A DNA stretch of 64,000 nucleotides from Flavobacterium glycines (GTDB lineage: Bacteria > Bacteroidota > Bacteroidia > Flavobacteriales > Flavobacteriaceae): the NCBI RefSeq assembly GCF_900100165.1, contig NZ_FNEO01000001.1, positions 434,001-498,000 on the forward strand. Reading direction: 5' to 3'. Of the stretch, positions 12,731 through 21,423 are shown piece after piece. Every line of letters starts with the position of its first letter. The stretch's first letter is position 1. A model generated the notes under the pieces. It was not told where the DNA came from. It saw only the letters and a list, made by a program, of their open reading frames with translations, and searched no databases. A program made the position numbers and the translations under genes.

Positions 12731-13672
12731 ATGTCACAAAGAGAACCAGAAGCTAAAATTTTTGCTTGTTCAAAAAGTGTCTATCTAGCTGAAAAAATTT
12801 CCGAAGCATACGGAATTCCGCTAGGGAAAGTTTCTTTATCCCATTATAGTGATGGCGAATTCCAACCATCATTTGAAGAATCAATCAGAGGTTTACGTGT
12901 TTTTCTAATTTGCTCTACATTCCCTGACTCAGAGAATTTAATGGAGTTGTTATTAATGATTGACGCCGCAAAAAGAGCATCAGCAAGACACATCACCGCT
13001 GTTATGCCTTACTTTGGATGGGCAAGACAAGACAGAAAAGATAAGCCAAGAGTTCCGATTGGAGCAAAATTAATTGCTAAAATGCTGGAAGCAGCCGGAG
13101 CTACAAGAATCATGACCATGGATTTACATGCTGACCAAATCCAGGGATTCTTTGAAAAACCGGTTGACCATCTTTTTGCTTCAACAATATTTCTACCTTA
13201 TGTAGAAAGCCTTAAGTTAGACAACCTAACTATTGCTTCACCTGACATGGGAGGATCAAAAAGAGCTTATGCTTATTCTAAATTTTTAGAATCTGACGTT
13301 GTTATTTGTTACAAACAAAGAAAACAAGCTAACATTATCGACACCATGGAATTGATTGGTGAAGTTAAAGGCCGCAATGTTATCTTAGTTGACGATATGA
13401 TTGACACAGGAGGAACTTTAGCAAAAGCTGCCGACTTAATGATCGAAAGAGGAGCCTTAAGCGTTAGAGCTATTTGCACGCACGCTATCTTATCAGGAAA
13501 CGCATACGAAAGAATAGAAGAATCAAAATTAAGCGAGTTAATCGTTACCGATTCTATCCCATTAAAGAAAGAATCAAAGAAAATCAAAGTGGTAAGTTGC
13601 GCTCCACTTTTTGCAGAAGTAATGCACATGGTACAAAACAACAATTCCATCAGCGGAAAGTTTATCATGTAG
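12731..13672 (+). CDS. prs: Ribose-phosphate pyrophosphokinase
   Basis: 313 residues, the normal length. The enzyme makes PRPP from ribose-5-phosphate and ATP for nucleotide, histidine and NAD synthesis in the cytosol. Visible signatures are the N-terminal KIFACSKSVYLAEKI, the Mg/ATP loop around PYFGWARQDRK, the conserved DLHADQIQGFF and the PRPP-binding loop NVILVDDMIDTGGTL near 215-229. It is followed by rplY and pth, an arrangement common in bacteria and well kept in Flavobacterium. The ATG is preceded only by A-rich sequence, with no Shine-Dalgarno, which is usual for this phylum. Confidence 0.97.
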   Translation: MSQREPEAKIFACSKSVYLAEKISEAYGIPLGKVSLSHYSDGEFQPSFEESIRGLRVFLICSTFPDSENLMELLLMIDAAKRASARHITAVMPYFGWARQDRKDKPRVPIGAKLIAKMLEAAGATRIMTMDLHADQIQGFFEKPVDHLFASTIFLPYVESLKLDNLTIASPDMGGSKRAYAYSKFLESDVVICYKQRKQANIIDTMELIGEVKGRNVILVDDMIDTGGTLAKAADLMIERGALSVRAICTHAILSGNAYERIEESKLSELIVTDSIPLKKESKKIKVVSCAPLFAEVMHMVQNNNSISGKFIM

Positions 13673-13698
13673 TCATTGCGAGGAACGAAGCAATCTCA
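13673..13698 (+). repeat. Short dispersed repeat after prs
   Basis: TCATTGCGAGGAACGAAGC followed by AATCTCA, beginning two bases before the end of the prs stop region, is a repeat I recognise as widely scattered in intergenic DNA of many bacteria. It can form an ATTGC/GCAAT hairpin. Only one copy is seen in this window. Confidence 0.5.
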
Positions 13699-13766
13699 CT
13701 ATAAAATGCACTGAAATATAGTGCTCAAAAAAAAGAGTTTAATTAATAACTATATAAATATTTAAA

Positions 13767-14378
13767 ATGAAATCGATTACAATTAAAGGATCAGAAAGAG
13801 AAAGCGTGGGCAAAGTTGCTACTAAAGCCTTACGTAATGCTGGAGCGGTTCCTTGCGTGTTATACGGAGGAGATCAACCAGTTCATTTTTCAGCAGAAGA
13901 AAAAGCATTCAAAAACTTGGTTTACACTCCAAACGCTCACACAGTTGTGATCGAATTGGGTAACGGTAAATCATTCAATGCAATTTTACAAGACATTCAG
14001 GTTCACCCAATTTCTGACAAAATCTTACACATTGACTTTTTCCAATTGTATGATAACAAAGAAATCACTATTGAAGTTCCTGTAAAAATCGTTGGTAACT
14101 CTAAAGGAGTTATGGCAGGTGGAGATTTACGTATCAACAACCGTAAATTAAAAGTGAAAGCTTTACCAAAAAATCTTCCGGATTTCGTTGAAGCTGACAT
14201 CACTCCTCTTGACATGGGTAACAAATTATATGTTACTAAAGTACCTACACCAGACTTCAAAATCATGCACCCGGATAACACAGTTATTTGCCAGGTGAAG
14301 ATGTCTCGTGCTGCTATGAAAGCTGCTCAAGAAGCTGCAAAAGCTGCAAAAGCACCAGCAAAAGGAAAGAAAAAATAA
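13767..14378 (+). CDS. rplY: 50S ribosomal protein L25 / Ctc family
   Basis: 203 residues, the long (TL5/Ctc) form that binds 5S rRNA. The N-terminal L25 domain (about 1-92) contains [16 protein letters not shown] and the C-terminal beta domain (about 95-180) contains [19 protein letters not shown] in part. The extreme C-terminus is an Ala/Lys tail ([14 protein letters not shown]) likely to contact RNA. It sits between prs and pth and is followed by a clear terminator. Confidence 0.95.
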   Translation: MKSITIKGSERESVGKVATKALRNAGAVPCVLYGGDQPVHFSAEEKAFKNLVYTPNAHTVVIELGNGKSFNAILQDIQVHPISDKILHIDFFQLYDNKEITIEVPVKIVGNSKGVMAGGDLRINNRKLKVKALPKNLPDFVEADITPLDMGNKLYVTKVPTPDFKIMHPDNTVICQVKMSRAAMKAAQEAAKAAKAPAKGKKK

Positions 14379-14396
14379 TCTTTTTTCAATCATACT

Positions 14397-14432
14397 TAAA
14401 AGCATCAGTTTTCCAACTGGTGCTTTTTTTTT
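14397..14432 (+). terminator. Terminator after rplY
   Basis: AAAAGCATCAGTT pairs with AACTGGTGCTTTT across a 4-base loop (one G-U pair), followed by a run of T. Confidence 0.85.
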
Positions 14433-14449
14433 GATTTAAAGCGAAACAC

Positions 14450-14573
14450 AAGTCCTTCCAGCCAGCAAATGTTCCCGCTATCACCTTTATCTCTCCGTCC
14501 CAAAAGGACTTCGAGGATACCGGCTCTATCGGAGCTACAACAGCCAAGATAATTGCATATCCTGGAACAAAAA
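14450..14573. repeat. Structured GC-richer element between rplY and pth
   Basis: A block of about 125 bases that is visibly richer in G and C than its surroundings. It contains nested inverted pairs: AAGTCCTT (14450) with AAGGACTT (14514), GGATA (14525) with TATCC (14568), and a small GCTC/GAGC hairpin inside the latter. From memory, minus-strand phrases like GGGACGGAGAGATAAAGGTG and GATAGCGGGA recur in intergenic regions of Flavobacterium genomes, so it is likely a family-wide repeat or structured RNA. It does not look like a protein gene. Confidence 0.5.
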
Positions 14574-14620
14574 TCCTCCAAGCAAATCAACAAATAACCA
14601 AATTAACTTATTTTTGCTAC

Positions 14621-15247
14621 ATGAAAAATTGGTTAATCAACCTCTATACAAAATCAAAAACAGAGGAAAACATAGACAACATGAAGAAATACCTAATAGT
14701 AGGGCTGGGAAATATAGGCGCAGAATATGTAAACACCCGCCATAACATTGGATTTAAAGTATTAGATTATTTAGCCAAAAAAGAAAAGCTTGATTTTCAA
14801 ACAGTAAAATTAGGCTCCCTGGCCGAATACAAATTCAAAGGAAGAAGTTTTTTTCTTTTAAAACCGAATACCTATATGAATTTAAGCGGCAAAGCCGTTC
14901 AATATTGGATGGAAAAAGAAAATATTCCATTGGAAAACATCTTTGTTATTACCGACGATTTAAATCTTCCATTTGGCACCATCCGCATCAAACCCAAAGG
15001 AAGTGATGGTGGCCACAACGGATTAAAAAACATCAATCTTGTATTAAACACAAATCAATATACCCGTTTCCGTTTTGGAATTAGTGATGAATTCAAAAAA
15101 GGAAAACAAGTAGACTATGTACTGGGCGAATGGAACTCTGCAGAAAATGAAGCATTAACAGAGCGACTAGAGTTAGCTTCAGAAGTCATAAAATCTTTTG
15201 GAACTGCAGGCTTAGAAAACACTATGACTACATATAATGGAAAATAA
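14621..15247 (+). CDS. pth: Peptidyl-tRNA hydrolase
   Basis: Releases peptides from prematurely dropped peptidyl-tRNA. The core begins at Met21 (KKYLIVGLGN), with catalytic His41 in NTRHNIGF, the Asp of VITDDLNLPFG and Asn in GGHNGLKN. The 208-residue reading includes a 20-residue N-terminal extension; a possible -7 box TATTTTTG at 14609-14616 ends only 5 bases before this ATG, so the message would be leaderless from 14621 or begin translation at 14681. I kept the longer form because similar extensions seem common in flavobacterial Pth, but the start is uncertain. Confidence 0.95.
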   Translation: MKNWLINLYTKSKTEENIDNMKKYLIVGLGNIGAEYVNTRHNIGFKVLDYLAKKEKLDFQTVKLGSLAEYKFKGRSFFLLKPNTYMNLSGKAVQYWMEKENIPLENIFVITDDLNLPFGTIRIKPKGSDGGHNGLKNINLVLNTNQYTRFRFGISDEFKKGKQVDYVLGEWNSAENEALTERLELASEVIKSFGTAGLENTMTTYNGK

Positions 15248-15248
15248 A

Positions 15249-15275
15249 AAGAGGCGAGATATGTTCTCGCCTCCT
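15249..15275. terminator. Convergent terminator between pth and the metalloprotease gene
   Basis: GAGGCGAGA pairs with TCTCGCCTC over a 5-base loop. On the minus strand the stem is followed by TTTTTATTTT, so it serves the metalloprotease gene best and may serve pth as well. Confidence 0.75.
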
Positions 15276-15294
15276 CTATTTAAATCAGAAAACC

Positions 15295-17973
15295 TTACTT
15301 AATAATCATCTTAGCTGTTTTCTTTACAGACCCATCTAACAAAACCACAAAATAAACTCCTGATTGCGGTTTATGAGGCATCTGAATATTTTTATTAAAC
15401 CCTCCGTTATTAGGATATTTTTCATCAAACAATCTTTTTCCTGCAAAATCATACACAAAAACCTCAAGTTCTTTATTAGCAGAAGTACTAATATACTGAA
15501 CATTAAAATTCCCATCATTAGAAGCAGAACTTACGATTAAATCATTACTAGCATCACCATAAGGGATCAACTTATAATTTTGAGTACAAATCGAAACTGA
15601 AGCAGCATTTAAAACCCCCGAATCATTGGTATAAACATCCCTAATGCGCAAAGTCCAGGTACCTTGAGGATTTTCCCCATTAAAATCACTTAAAACCCCT
15701 AAAGGCACAACAGTTTGCAAAGCAGAATTACCACACGCCAATTCATCTCCAGCATCATCATAAATCAAATTCAATCTGCCATTAGTACTACCACAAACAC
15801 TATATAATAACTTAACTATTGTTCCTTGAGGACTTACTAAATCCATTTGAATATCTGAAAAATAAGTATGCGTTATATCCAAGTTCACATTGACATCAGC
15901 AACAGATGAAGTAGTAGATGGAAAATTGATAATTCTGCTTGTATTAAAATTAGATTGTTCAGGAATAGCAAATGGAGTATCAAAATTAAAAGTCTGACAG
16001 CTCGACTCAACTATATATCCTATTGCAAATGCCTTGCTATTTACAGCATAGAAAATATTATCAGTAGGCTCAATTAAGATTCTGCATAATTTAGAAGAAA
16101 CATTAGGAACTTTTATCGTCTCTGTTCCATCATTAGCAACAGCTGTAGCTAATGTAATTGGAAAAGTAACCCCATTATCGGTTGACAGTTTGATATTAAC
16201 AGTAGAAGCTCCCGCCAAAGCATTTGTCCCGTTTACATTCCAGGTAATTGCCTGCTCCGTATCCTGAAACCAACTCAAATTCTCAACATTTTGAGAAGTC
16301 ACCTCAAAAGGACCAGTTGAAGCATTTACAGTAACTACCATTTCATCTGATAAAGTTTGAGCCAAACCTTCGGCGGCATTATCTCTGGCCGTCAAAACAA
16401 AATGAAGTGTTCTCCCCACATCTGACACTGATTCCCATTTACTCCTTAATCTCCCCGCTAAAACATTATCAAAACCAGGCATATATCTTACTGGAGTACT
16501 AACAGGAGGAAACGATCTAAAAAGAGGACCATTGGTTTTTGTACTCACAGCCAAACTTAAATCTCCACTTGCAGACGTAGCCGTATCATCTTCTTCCCAA
16601 GTATATGTCACCACAGATGACGTGCTCCCTGTACCTTTTAGAACAAAAGCTGTACCTTTAGGAATAGTATAATCGGCACCCGCACTCACAGTTGGAGCAG
16701 CAGCAGCAATAGTTGTAACTACCGGACAAGACTTAGTTGCTAAATTATTCTGAATTTGACCAATACTTATGAATGAAAAATAATCACTGGAATGCAATTC
16801 CACATCATAATCTTCGGTAATACCTGCATAACCCATAATTGTAGAACCACTCCCCGGTTCAACACTCACACCTGTTCCTTCGATATCATAAGAAAAAGTA
16901 TGATTTGCCCCTAACTGATGCCCCATTTCATGAGCAACAAAATCAATATCAAAAGTATCTCCTTTAGGAATATTATTTGAAGGTGAAGTATATGCACTAC
17001 CTTTTCCAGCATTACAAACACAACCTATACAACCAGCATTTCCGCCTCCACCGGAAGCCCCAAACAAATGCCCAACATCATAATTAGCATTCCCAATTAC
17101 AGCTGTCAAATTATTCTGCAACTCCGTTCCCCAAGTTCCATCAGTCATTGAAGTTCCCACTCCTACGTTGGCAACCGAATAAGGATCAGTTGAAGCATTA
17201 GTATAAATTATTTGATCATTATTTGCGATAAGCACAAGCTTTACAGCCAAATCCCTATTGAAAATTCCGTTAACCCTGGTTAAAGTTGCGTTCATAGCTG
17301 CTAATGCCGCACTAACAGTTCCTCCGAAATAAGCAGTATATTCCCCTGTACAAGACAATGCTAATCGTAAAGTTCTGAACTTTTTATCACTGGATACAAT
17401 TTTTGATGTTTTGCTGCTAACTTTAGTTGAGATGGACTCGTCTACAGTAGTACAACTGAAAGGGAAGCGCTCTTTTATTTTACTTTTGGAATCAAAAACC
17501 ACATAAACATCTTTGTTTTCTACAGCTTTCTCAATAAACTCCATCTGATTCCCTTTTCTGCTAATCATCGTTTGAATCCCCAAAGAGGACATACTAAAAT
17601 TCAACAGAGCTGTCGCATCAGTAATCCCAACACCGGAATAGGAACGAATATCGGGATATTTAGCCTGAAGTTCCGGTTCAAAATTAGAATCTTCATGAAC
17701 TAAAAATTTCTCTAAAACACCATTAGCATTGGGCACCGTAATAACAATATTATCAATCTCAGTCTGTTTCTTATCATGAATATTTTTTAATCTTGTCTTT
17801 AATGCTTCTTCTTCTAATTGAAACAAAACAGCATCTGTAGATTCTAAATTACCTAAAGCTTTGGCTGTAATTTGAACTGAAGACGGATCTATTCGTTTCC
17901 ACGGATCTTTGTCCTGAGCATTAACTGCCGAAAAACACAATAAAAGAAACACAAACAGACTACTTATTTTCAT
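15295..17973 (-). CDS. Secreted reprolysin-like zinc metalloprotease with P-domain and T9SS sorting domain
   Basis: 892 residues from the ATG at 17973 (a TTG two codons upstream is less likely). Signal peptide to about residue 20; propeptide; metzincin catalytic domain with zinc motif HEMGHQLGANH (His350, Glu351, His354, His360 in the longer numbering) and the Met-turn STIMGYAG. Later parts are Ig/fibronectin-like, then a proprotein convertase P-domain near 660-790 (NVNLDITHTYFSDIQMDLVS in part) and a C-terminal type A sorting domain ending KKTAKMIIK. The protein is predicted to be released or attached at the cell surface through type IX secretion. Substrate unknown. Confidence 0.93.
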   Translation of the reverse strand: MKISSLFVFLLLCFSAVNAQDKDPWKRIDPSSVQITAKALGNLESTDAVLFQLEEEALKTRLKNIHDKKQTEIDNIVITVPNANGVLEKFLVHEDSNFEPELQAKYPDIRSYSGVGITDATALLNFSMSSLGIQTMISRKGNQMEFIEKAVENKDVYVVFDSKSKIKERFPFSCTTVDESISTKVSSKTSKIVSSDKKFRTLRLALSCTGEYTAYFGGTVSAALAAMNATLTRVNGIFNRDLAVKLVLIANNDQIIYTNASTDPYSVANVGVGTSMTDGTWGTELQNNLTAVIGNANYDVGHLFGASGGGGNAGCIGCVCNAGKGSAYTSPSNNIPKGDTFDIDFVAHEMGHQLGANHTFSYDIEGTGVSVEPGSGSTIMGYAGITEDYDVELHSSDYFSFISIGQIQNNLATKSCPVVTTIAAAAPTVSAGADYTIPKGTAFVLKGTGSTSSVVTYTWEEDDTATSASGDLSLAVSTKTNGPLFRSFPPVSTPVRYMPGFDNVLAGRLRSKWESVSDVGRTLHFVLTARDNAAEGLAQTLSDEMVVTVNASTGPFEVTSQNVENLSWFQDTEQAITWNVNGTNALAGASTVNIKLSTDNGVTFPITLATAVANDGTETIKVPNVSSKLCRILIEPTDNIFYAVNSKAFAIGYIVESSCQTFNFDTPFAIPEQSNFNTSRIINFPSTTSSVADVNVNLDITHTYFSDIQMDLVSPQGTIVKLLYSVCGSTNGRLNLIYDDAGDELACGNSALQTVVPLGVLSDFNGENPQGTWTLRIRDVYTNDSGVLNAASVSICTQNYKLIPYGDASNDLIVSSASNDGNFNVQYISTSANKELEVFVYDFAGKRLFDEKYPNNGGFNKNIQMPHKPQSGVYFVVLLDGSVKKTAKMIIK

Positions 17974-17993
17974 GACCAACTGGATTTATGTCT

Positions 17994-18001
17994 CAAAAAT
18001 A
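17994..18001 (-). promoter_or_regulatory. -7 box of the metalloprotease gene
   Basis: TATTTTTG on the minus strand, 20 bases before the ATG. A TTG lies 23 bases upstream of it, longer than the usual spacing of about 19. Confidence 0.4.
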
Positions 18002-18153
18002 AAGTATTTAAATCAAAATGTATTCAACAGAACCGTTAATTAATACACGAAAACCAATCCGTTATTTAAATATTATTCGTCTTTTTAATGAAATCAACTA
18101 AAATCCATCAAAAAAATAGAATCGGCATACTGTAAAATTTAATTTAGATAGTA

Positions 18154-18161
18154 TAAATTTG
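18154..18161 (+). promoter_or_regulatory. -7 box of ribF
   Basis: TAAATTTG lies 21 bases before the TTG start at 18183. It overlaps the upstream in-frame TTG at 18159, which argues against that codon being the start. Confidence 0.5.
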
Positions 18162-18182
18162 CACTACTATAAAACAATTGCT

Positions 18183-19112
18183 TTGAAGATTTTTCATTCT
18201 ATAAAAGATTTCAGTTCTCCCAAAAAAACAATCCTAACCTTAGGAACTTTTGACGGGGTACATATTGGACATAAAAAAATACTTGAAAAAGTAATTCAGC
18301 ATACACATGACGAAACATACGAAAGTCTGGTGTTGACTTTTTTTCCACATCCAAGAATGATTTTACAGGAGCGTTCAGAAATAAAATTACTAAATACTAT
18401 TTCTGAAAAAATTGATTTGCTAGAACAATTAGGGATTCAAAATTTAGTCATACATCCTTTTGATGAAAGTTTCTCAAGATTAACAGCCGAGGAATTTGTA
18501 AAAACGGTATTAGTGGAACAATTCAAAATCCACAAAATTATTATCGGTTACGATCATCGATTTGGCAGAAACAGAACTGCTGACATCAATAATCTGATTG
18601 AATTTGGAGAAAAATATGACTTTGAAGTAGAGCAAATATCCGCTCAGGAAATCAATGATATTTCTGTAAGTTCAACTAAAATCAGAAATGCCATTAACGA
18701 AGGAAATATGTTTTTGGCCAACAAATATTTAGGCTACGACTATTTTTTAACCGGCACAATAATTAAAGGAAAACAACTCGGAAGAACGATTGGCTTTCCT
18801 ACTGCCAATCTTAAGATTGAAGAAGACTACAAACTAATTCCGCTAAAAGGCGTTTATATTGTATCGAGTCAAATCAACAACCAAAAAGTTTTTGGCATGA
18901 TGAATATTGGCCTTAACCCAACAGTGGGAGGCGAACAGCTATCGATTGAAATTCATTTTTTAAATTTTGATGGTGATTTATATGATCAAAAAATCAGTAT
19001 TGCTATTCTAAAACGCATCCGCGGCGAGGAGAAGTTTGATTCTATTACTTTATTAAAAGAACAAATTGAGAAAGACAAAACCCAAACACTTTCTTATATC
19101 GAAACGCTTTAG
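18183..19112 (+). CDS. ribF: Bifunctional riboflavin kinase / FAD synthetase
   Basis: Converts riboflavin to FMN and then FAD. The N-terminal nucleotidyltransferase carries LGTFDGVHIGHKKIL and the (K/S)-type motif VSSTKIRNAI near residue 163; the C-terminal flavokinase carries GRTIGFPTANL and LIPLKGVY. I set the start at a TTG giving MKIFHSIKDF, the typical flavobacterial N-terminus, rather than the TTG eight codons upstream inside the promoter box. Length 309 is normal. The gene appears monocistronic. Confidence 0.95.
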   Translation: MKIFHSIKDFSSPKKTILTLGTFDGVHIGHKKILEKVIQHTHDETYESLVLTFFPHPRMILQERSEIKLLNTISEKIDLLEQLGIQNLVIHPFDESFSRLTAEEFVKTVLVEQFKIHKIIIGYDHRFGRNRTADINNLIEFGEKYDFEVEQISAQEINDISVSSTKIRNAINEGNMFLANKYLGYDYFLTGTIIKGKQLGRTIGFPTANLKIEEDYKLIPLKGVYIVSSQINNQKVFGMMNIGLNPTVGGEQLSIEIHFLNFDGDLYDQKISIAILKRIRGEEKFDSITLLKEQIEKDKTQTLSYIETL

Positions 19113-19226
19113 AATCAAATAAAAAACAAGGCCGTTTTTTAAAATAACTCCTATATTTTACGTAAATTTGATAGACACATACCCTGTTTATCAAACATTT
19201 ATTTTTTAACCCTAAAAATTAAGCGT

Positions 19227-19664
19227 ATGAAACTGCCAAAAGAATTTTATAATGGAGTTATTATTTTTACAGGTATTGCTCTTTACTTTTTGTTGATGGA
19301 AGCGCTTCACCTTTCCAATGTCTACTTTTTACGACTATTCAACATCATTTTTGTTTATTATGGTGTAAACAGAACCCTGAAATCTAATTTTGCGGAAGGG
19401 AAAACAAATCTTCCTGACAATGCCATTTCAGCATTAACAACTTCACTAACTGGTGTATTTTTAAGCATTTCGGGCTTAGTTGCCTACATCTATGCCAAAG
19501 GAGGAGACAGCTACATTAAAACCTTATCGGATTCATTATTGTTTGTAGGAAGTCCTTCGGTAATGACTTATAACATTTCTTTACTTTTTGAAGGAATTGT
19601 TTCCGCTGTAATTGTAACTTTTTCACTCATGTTATTTTGGAAAAAGAAATATCCAACGGACTAA
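19227..19664 (+). CDS. Small integral membrane protein, tandem paralogue 1
   Basis: 145 residues with about four hydrophobic segments (near 9-26, 30-50, 66-90 and 116-138). Function not recognised. It aligns without gaps over its full length to the next gene (84 of 145 residues identical by my count), sharing FLLMEALxLSN, YGVNRTL, NAISALTTS and NISLLFEG. Leader at 19113-19226 contains no clear promoter match. Confidence 0.8.
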   Translation: MKLPKEFYNGVIIFTGIALYFLLMEALHLSNVYFLRLFNIIFVYYGVNRTLKSNFAEGKTNLPDNAISALTTSLTGVFLSISGLVAYIYAKGGDSYIKTLSDSLLFVGSPSVMTYNISLLFEGIVSAVIVTFSLMLFWKKKYPTD

Positions 19665-19726
19665 AATAACAAAGACATATCAACAAATATTTATAATTAG
19701 GTTACTAAATTTTAAATGCTATCCAA

Positions 19727-20164
19727 ATGAAACCACCTAAAGAAATCTCAAACGGATTTATAATTTTTATAGCCATTGGAATTTACTTTTTACTCATGGA
19801 AGTCTTAAACCTATCTAATTTATTTTATTTACGACTTTTAAATATCTTTTTTGTTTTTTATGGAGTAAACAGAACAATTCAGATGAACCTTACTGAAGGA
19901 AAGAAAAAATTTGTTTCAAATGCAATCTCAGCCTTATTCACTTCAATCGTTGGTGTTATTCTTAGCATCATCGGTCTTATAGTATACAGTTATTTACAAG
20001 GAGGAGATGCATTTGTACAATCTTTATCTGCCACTTTTCTTTTTGGCGGAAATCCATCCATAGATGCTTATTCCATCTCATTATTGTTTGAAGGACTAGC
20101 TTCCTCGGTAATTGTGACCTTATTATTAATGCTCTATTGGAACAACCAATTTTCTACAGATTAA
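19727..20164 (+). CDS. Small integral membrane protein, tandem paralogue 2
   Basis: 145 residues, the same four-segment membrane topology and the same length as the upstream copy. The gene starts 62 bases after paralogue 1 and is probably cotranscribed with it. The best conserved stretches are the first and second helices and the ISLLFEG motif before the last helix; the loops (residues 51-64 and 95-104) have diverged most. Function not recognised. Confidence 0.8.
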   Translation: MKPPKEISNGFIIFIAIGIYFLLMEVLNLSNLFYLRLLNIFFVFYGVNRTIQMNLTEGKKKFVSNAISALFTSIVGVILSIIGLIVYSYLQGGDAFVQSLSATFLFGGNPSIDAYSISLLFEGLASSVIVTLLLMLYWNNQFSTD

Positions 20165-20210
20165 ATTCATTTATCTTCTTTTAATCCAATTCCTTTTTAA
20201 AGCTATTGCA

Positions 20211-20240
20211 TTGCTATTTTGAACATTTTGACTACTTTTG
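20211..20240 (+). promoter_or_regulatory. Canonical Bacteroidota promoter of bioB
   Basis: TTG at 20211-20213, a 19-base spacer and TACTTTTG at 20233-20240 match the consensus TTG-N19-TAnnTTTG exactly. The predicted transcript starts about 16 bases before the bioB ATG. Confidence 0.8.
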
Positions 20241-20262
20241 ACCCATCAAAAAACACAATACA

Positions 20263-21348
20263 ATGAGTATTACAAAACACAATTGGACAAAAGAAGAGAT
20301 TATTGCTATATATAATAAACCGATGATGGATTTGCTTTACGAAGCAGCATCTATTCACAGAGAACATCACGACCCAAATGTGGTTCAGGTGTCTACTTTA
20401 TTATCTATTAAAACAGGAGGTTGTCCGGAAGATTGTGGGTATTGCCCTCAAGCCGCACGCTATCATACTGGTGTTGAAGGAAACGATTTAATGTCAGTCA
20501 ATCAGGTAAAAGCACAGGCATTACGTGCTAAAGAATCCGGTTCTTCACGTGTATGTATGGGAGCAGCCTGGAGAAACGTAAAAGACGGACCCGAATTTGA
20601 TCAGGTATTGGAAATGGTTCGTACCATTAACAAACTGGATATGGAAGTATGTTGTACTCTGGGCATGATTACTGAAAATCAGGCACAACGTCTGGCTGAA
20701 GCAGGACTTTATGCTTACAACCACAACTTAGATACTTCTGAGGAATATTATAAAGAAGTAATTTCGACCAGAGGTTTTGAAGACCGTTTAGAAACTATTG
20801 AAAATGTTCGTAAGACCAATGTTACCGTATGTAGTGGGGGAATTATCGGAATGGGAGAAAGTATCGAAGACCGTGCTGGTATGTTAGTCGCTCTTTCTAC
20901 TTTAAACCCTCAACCAGAATCAGTACCTATTAATGCCTTAGTTGCTGTTGAAGGAACACCTCTTGAAGAAGAAAAACCGGTTGAAATTTGGGAAATGATT
21001 CGTATGGTAGCTACTACCCGAATTGTGATGCCAGAAACACAGGTACGCCTTTCAGCAGGAAGAACTAATATGAGTCGCGAAGGACAAGCAATGTGCTTTT
21101 TTGCAGGAGCTAACTCGATTTTTGCAGGAGACAAACTTCTAACCACCCCTAATCCGGATGTAAATGAAGACATGAAAATGTTTGAGATGTTAGGTTTGAA
21201 TCCACAAAAACCATTCACTAAGGTTTCACAACCAAAAACAGTTGAAGCCGAAGACTCTCAATTTGCTCCTCTGGGTGAAAAACCAAAATGGTCACGTCCG
21301 GGACACACTATTGAACGTAATGTGGAAGCATCAATTAAAGGAAAATAA
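20263..21348 (+). CDS. bioB: Biotin synthase
   Basis: Radical SAM enzyme that inserts sulfur into dethiobiotin, the last step of biotin synthesis. The radical SAM cysteines are Cys54, Cys58 and Cys61 in GGCPEDCGYCPQA; other conserved stretches are YNHNLDTSEEYY and CSGGIIGMGE, and the conserved Arg of the [2Fe-2S] site is in VRLSAGR. At 361 residues it is slightly longer than E. coli BioB, with a C-terminal tail. It stands alone about 8.5 kb from the bioF-D-A operon and has its own strong promoter. Confidence 0.97.
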   Translation: MSITKHNWTKEEIIAIYNKPMMDLLYEAASIHREHHDPNVVQVSTLLSIKTGGCPEDCGYCPQAARYHTGVEGNDLMSVNQVKAQALRAKESGSSRVCMGAAWRNVKDGPEFDQVLEMVRTINKLDMEVCCTLGMITENQAQRLAEAGLYAYNHNLDTSEEYYKEVISTRGFEDRLETIENVRKTNVTVCSGGIIGMGESIEDRAGMLVALSTLNPQPESVPINALVAVEGTPLEEEKPVEIWEMIRMVATTRIVMPETQVRLSAGRTNMSREGQAMCFFAGANSIFAGDKLLTTPNPDVNEDMKMFEMLGLNPQKPFTKVSQPKTVEAEDSQFAPLGEKPKWSRPGHTIERNVEASIKGK

Positions 21349-21366
21349 ACCTATTTACATACAACT

Positions 21367-21405
21367 AAAAAGCCATTAGATAAATAATTTTCTAATGGCT
21401 TTTTA
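21367..21405. terminator. Bidirectional terminator between bioB and the T9SS protein gene
   Basis: AAAAAGCCATTAGA pairs with TCTAATGGCTTTTT across a 10-base loop, flanked by A and T runs on the two sides. Confidence 0.88.
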
Positions 21406-21423
21406 GTTTGCGAACTCAACTCT

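Noticed and set aside
14405..14593. Minus-strand 62-residue frame within the structured element
   Set aside because: It follows the repeat-like element and the rplY terminator; no signs of coding beyond an open frame.
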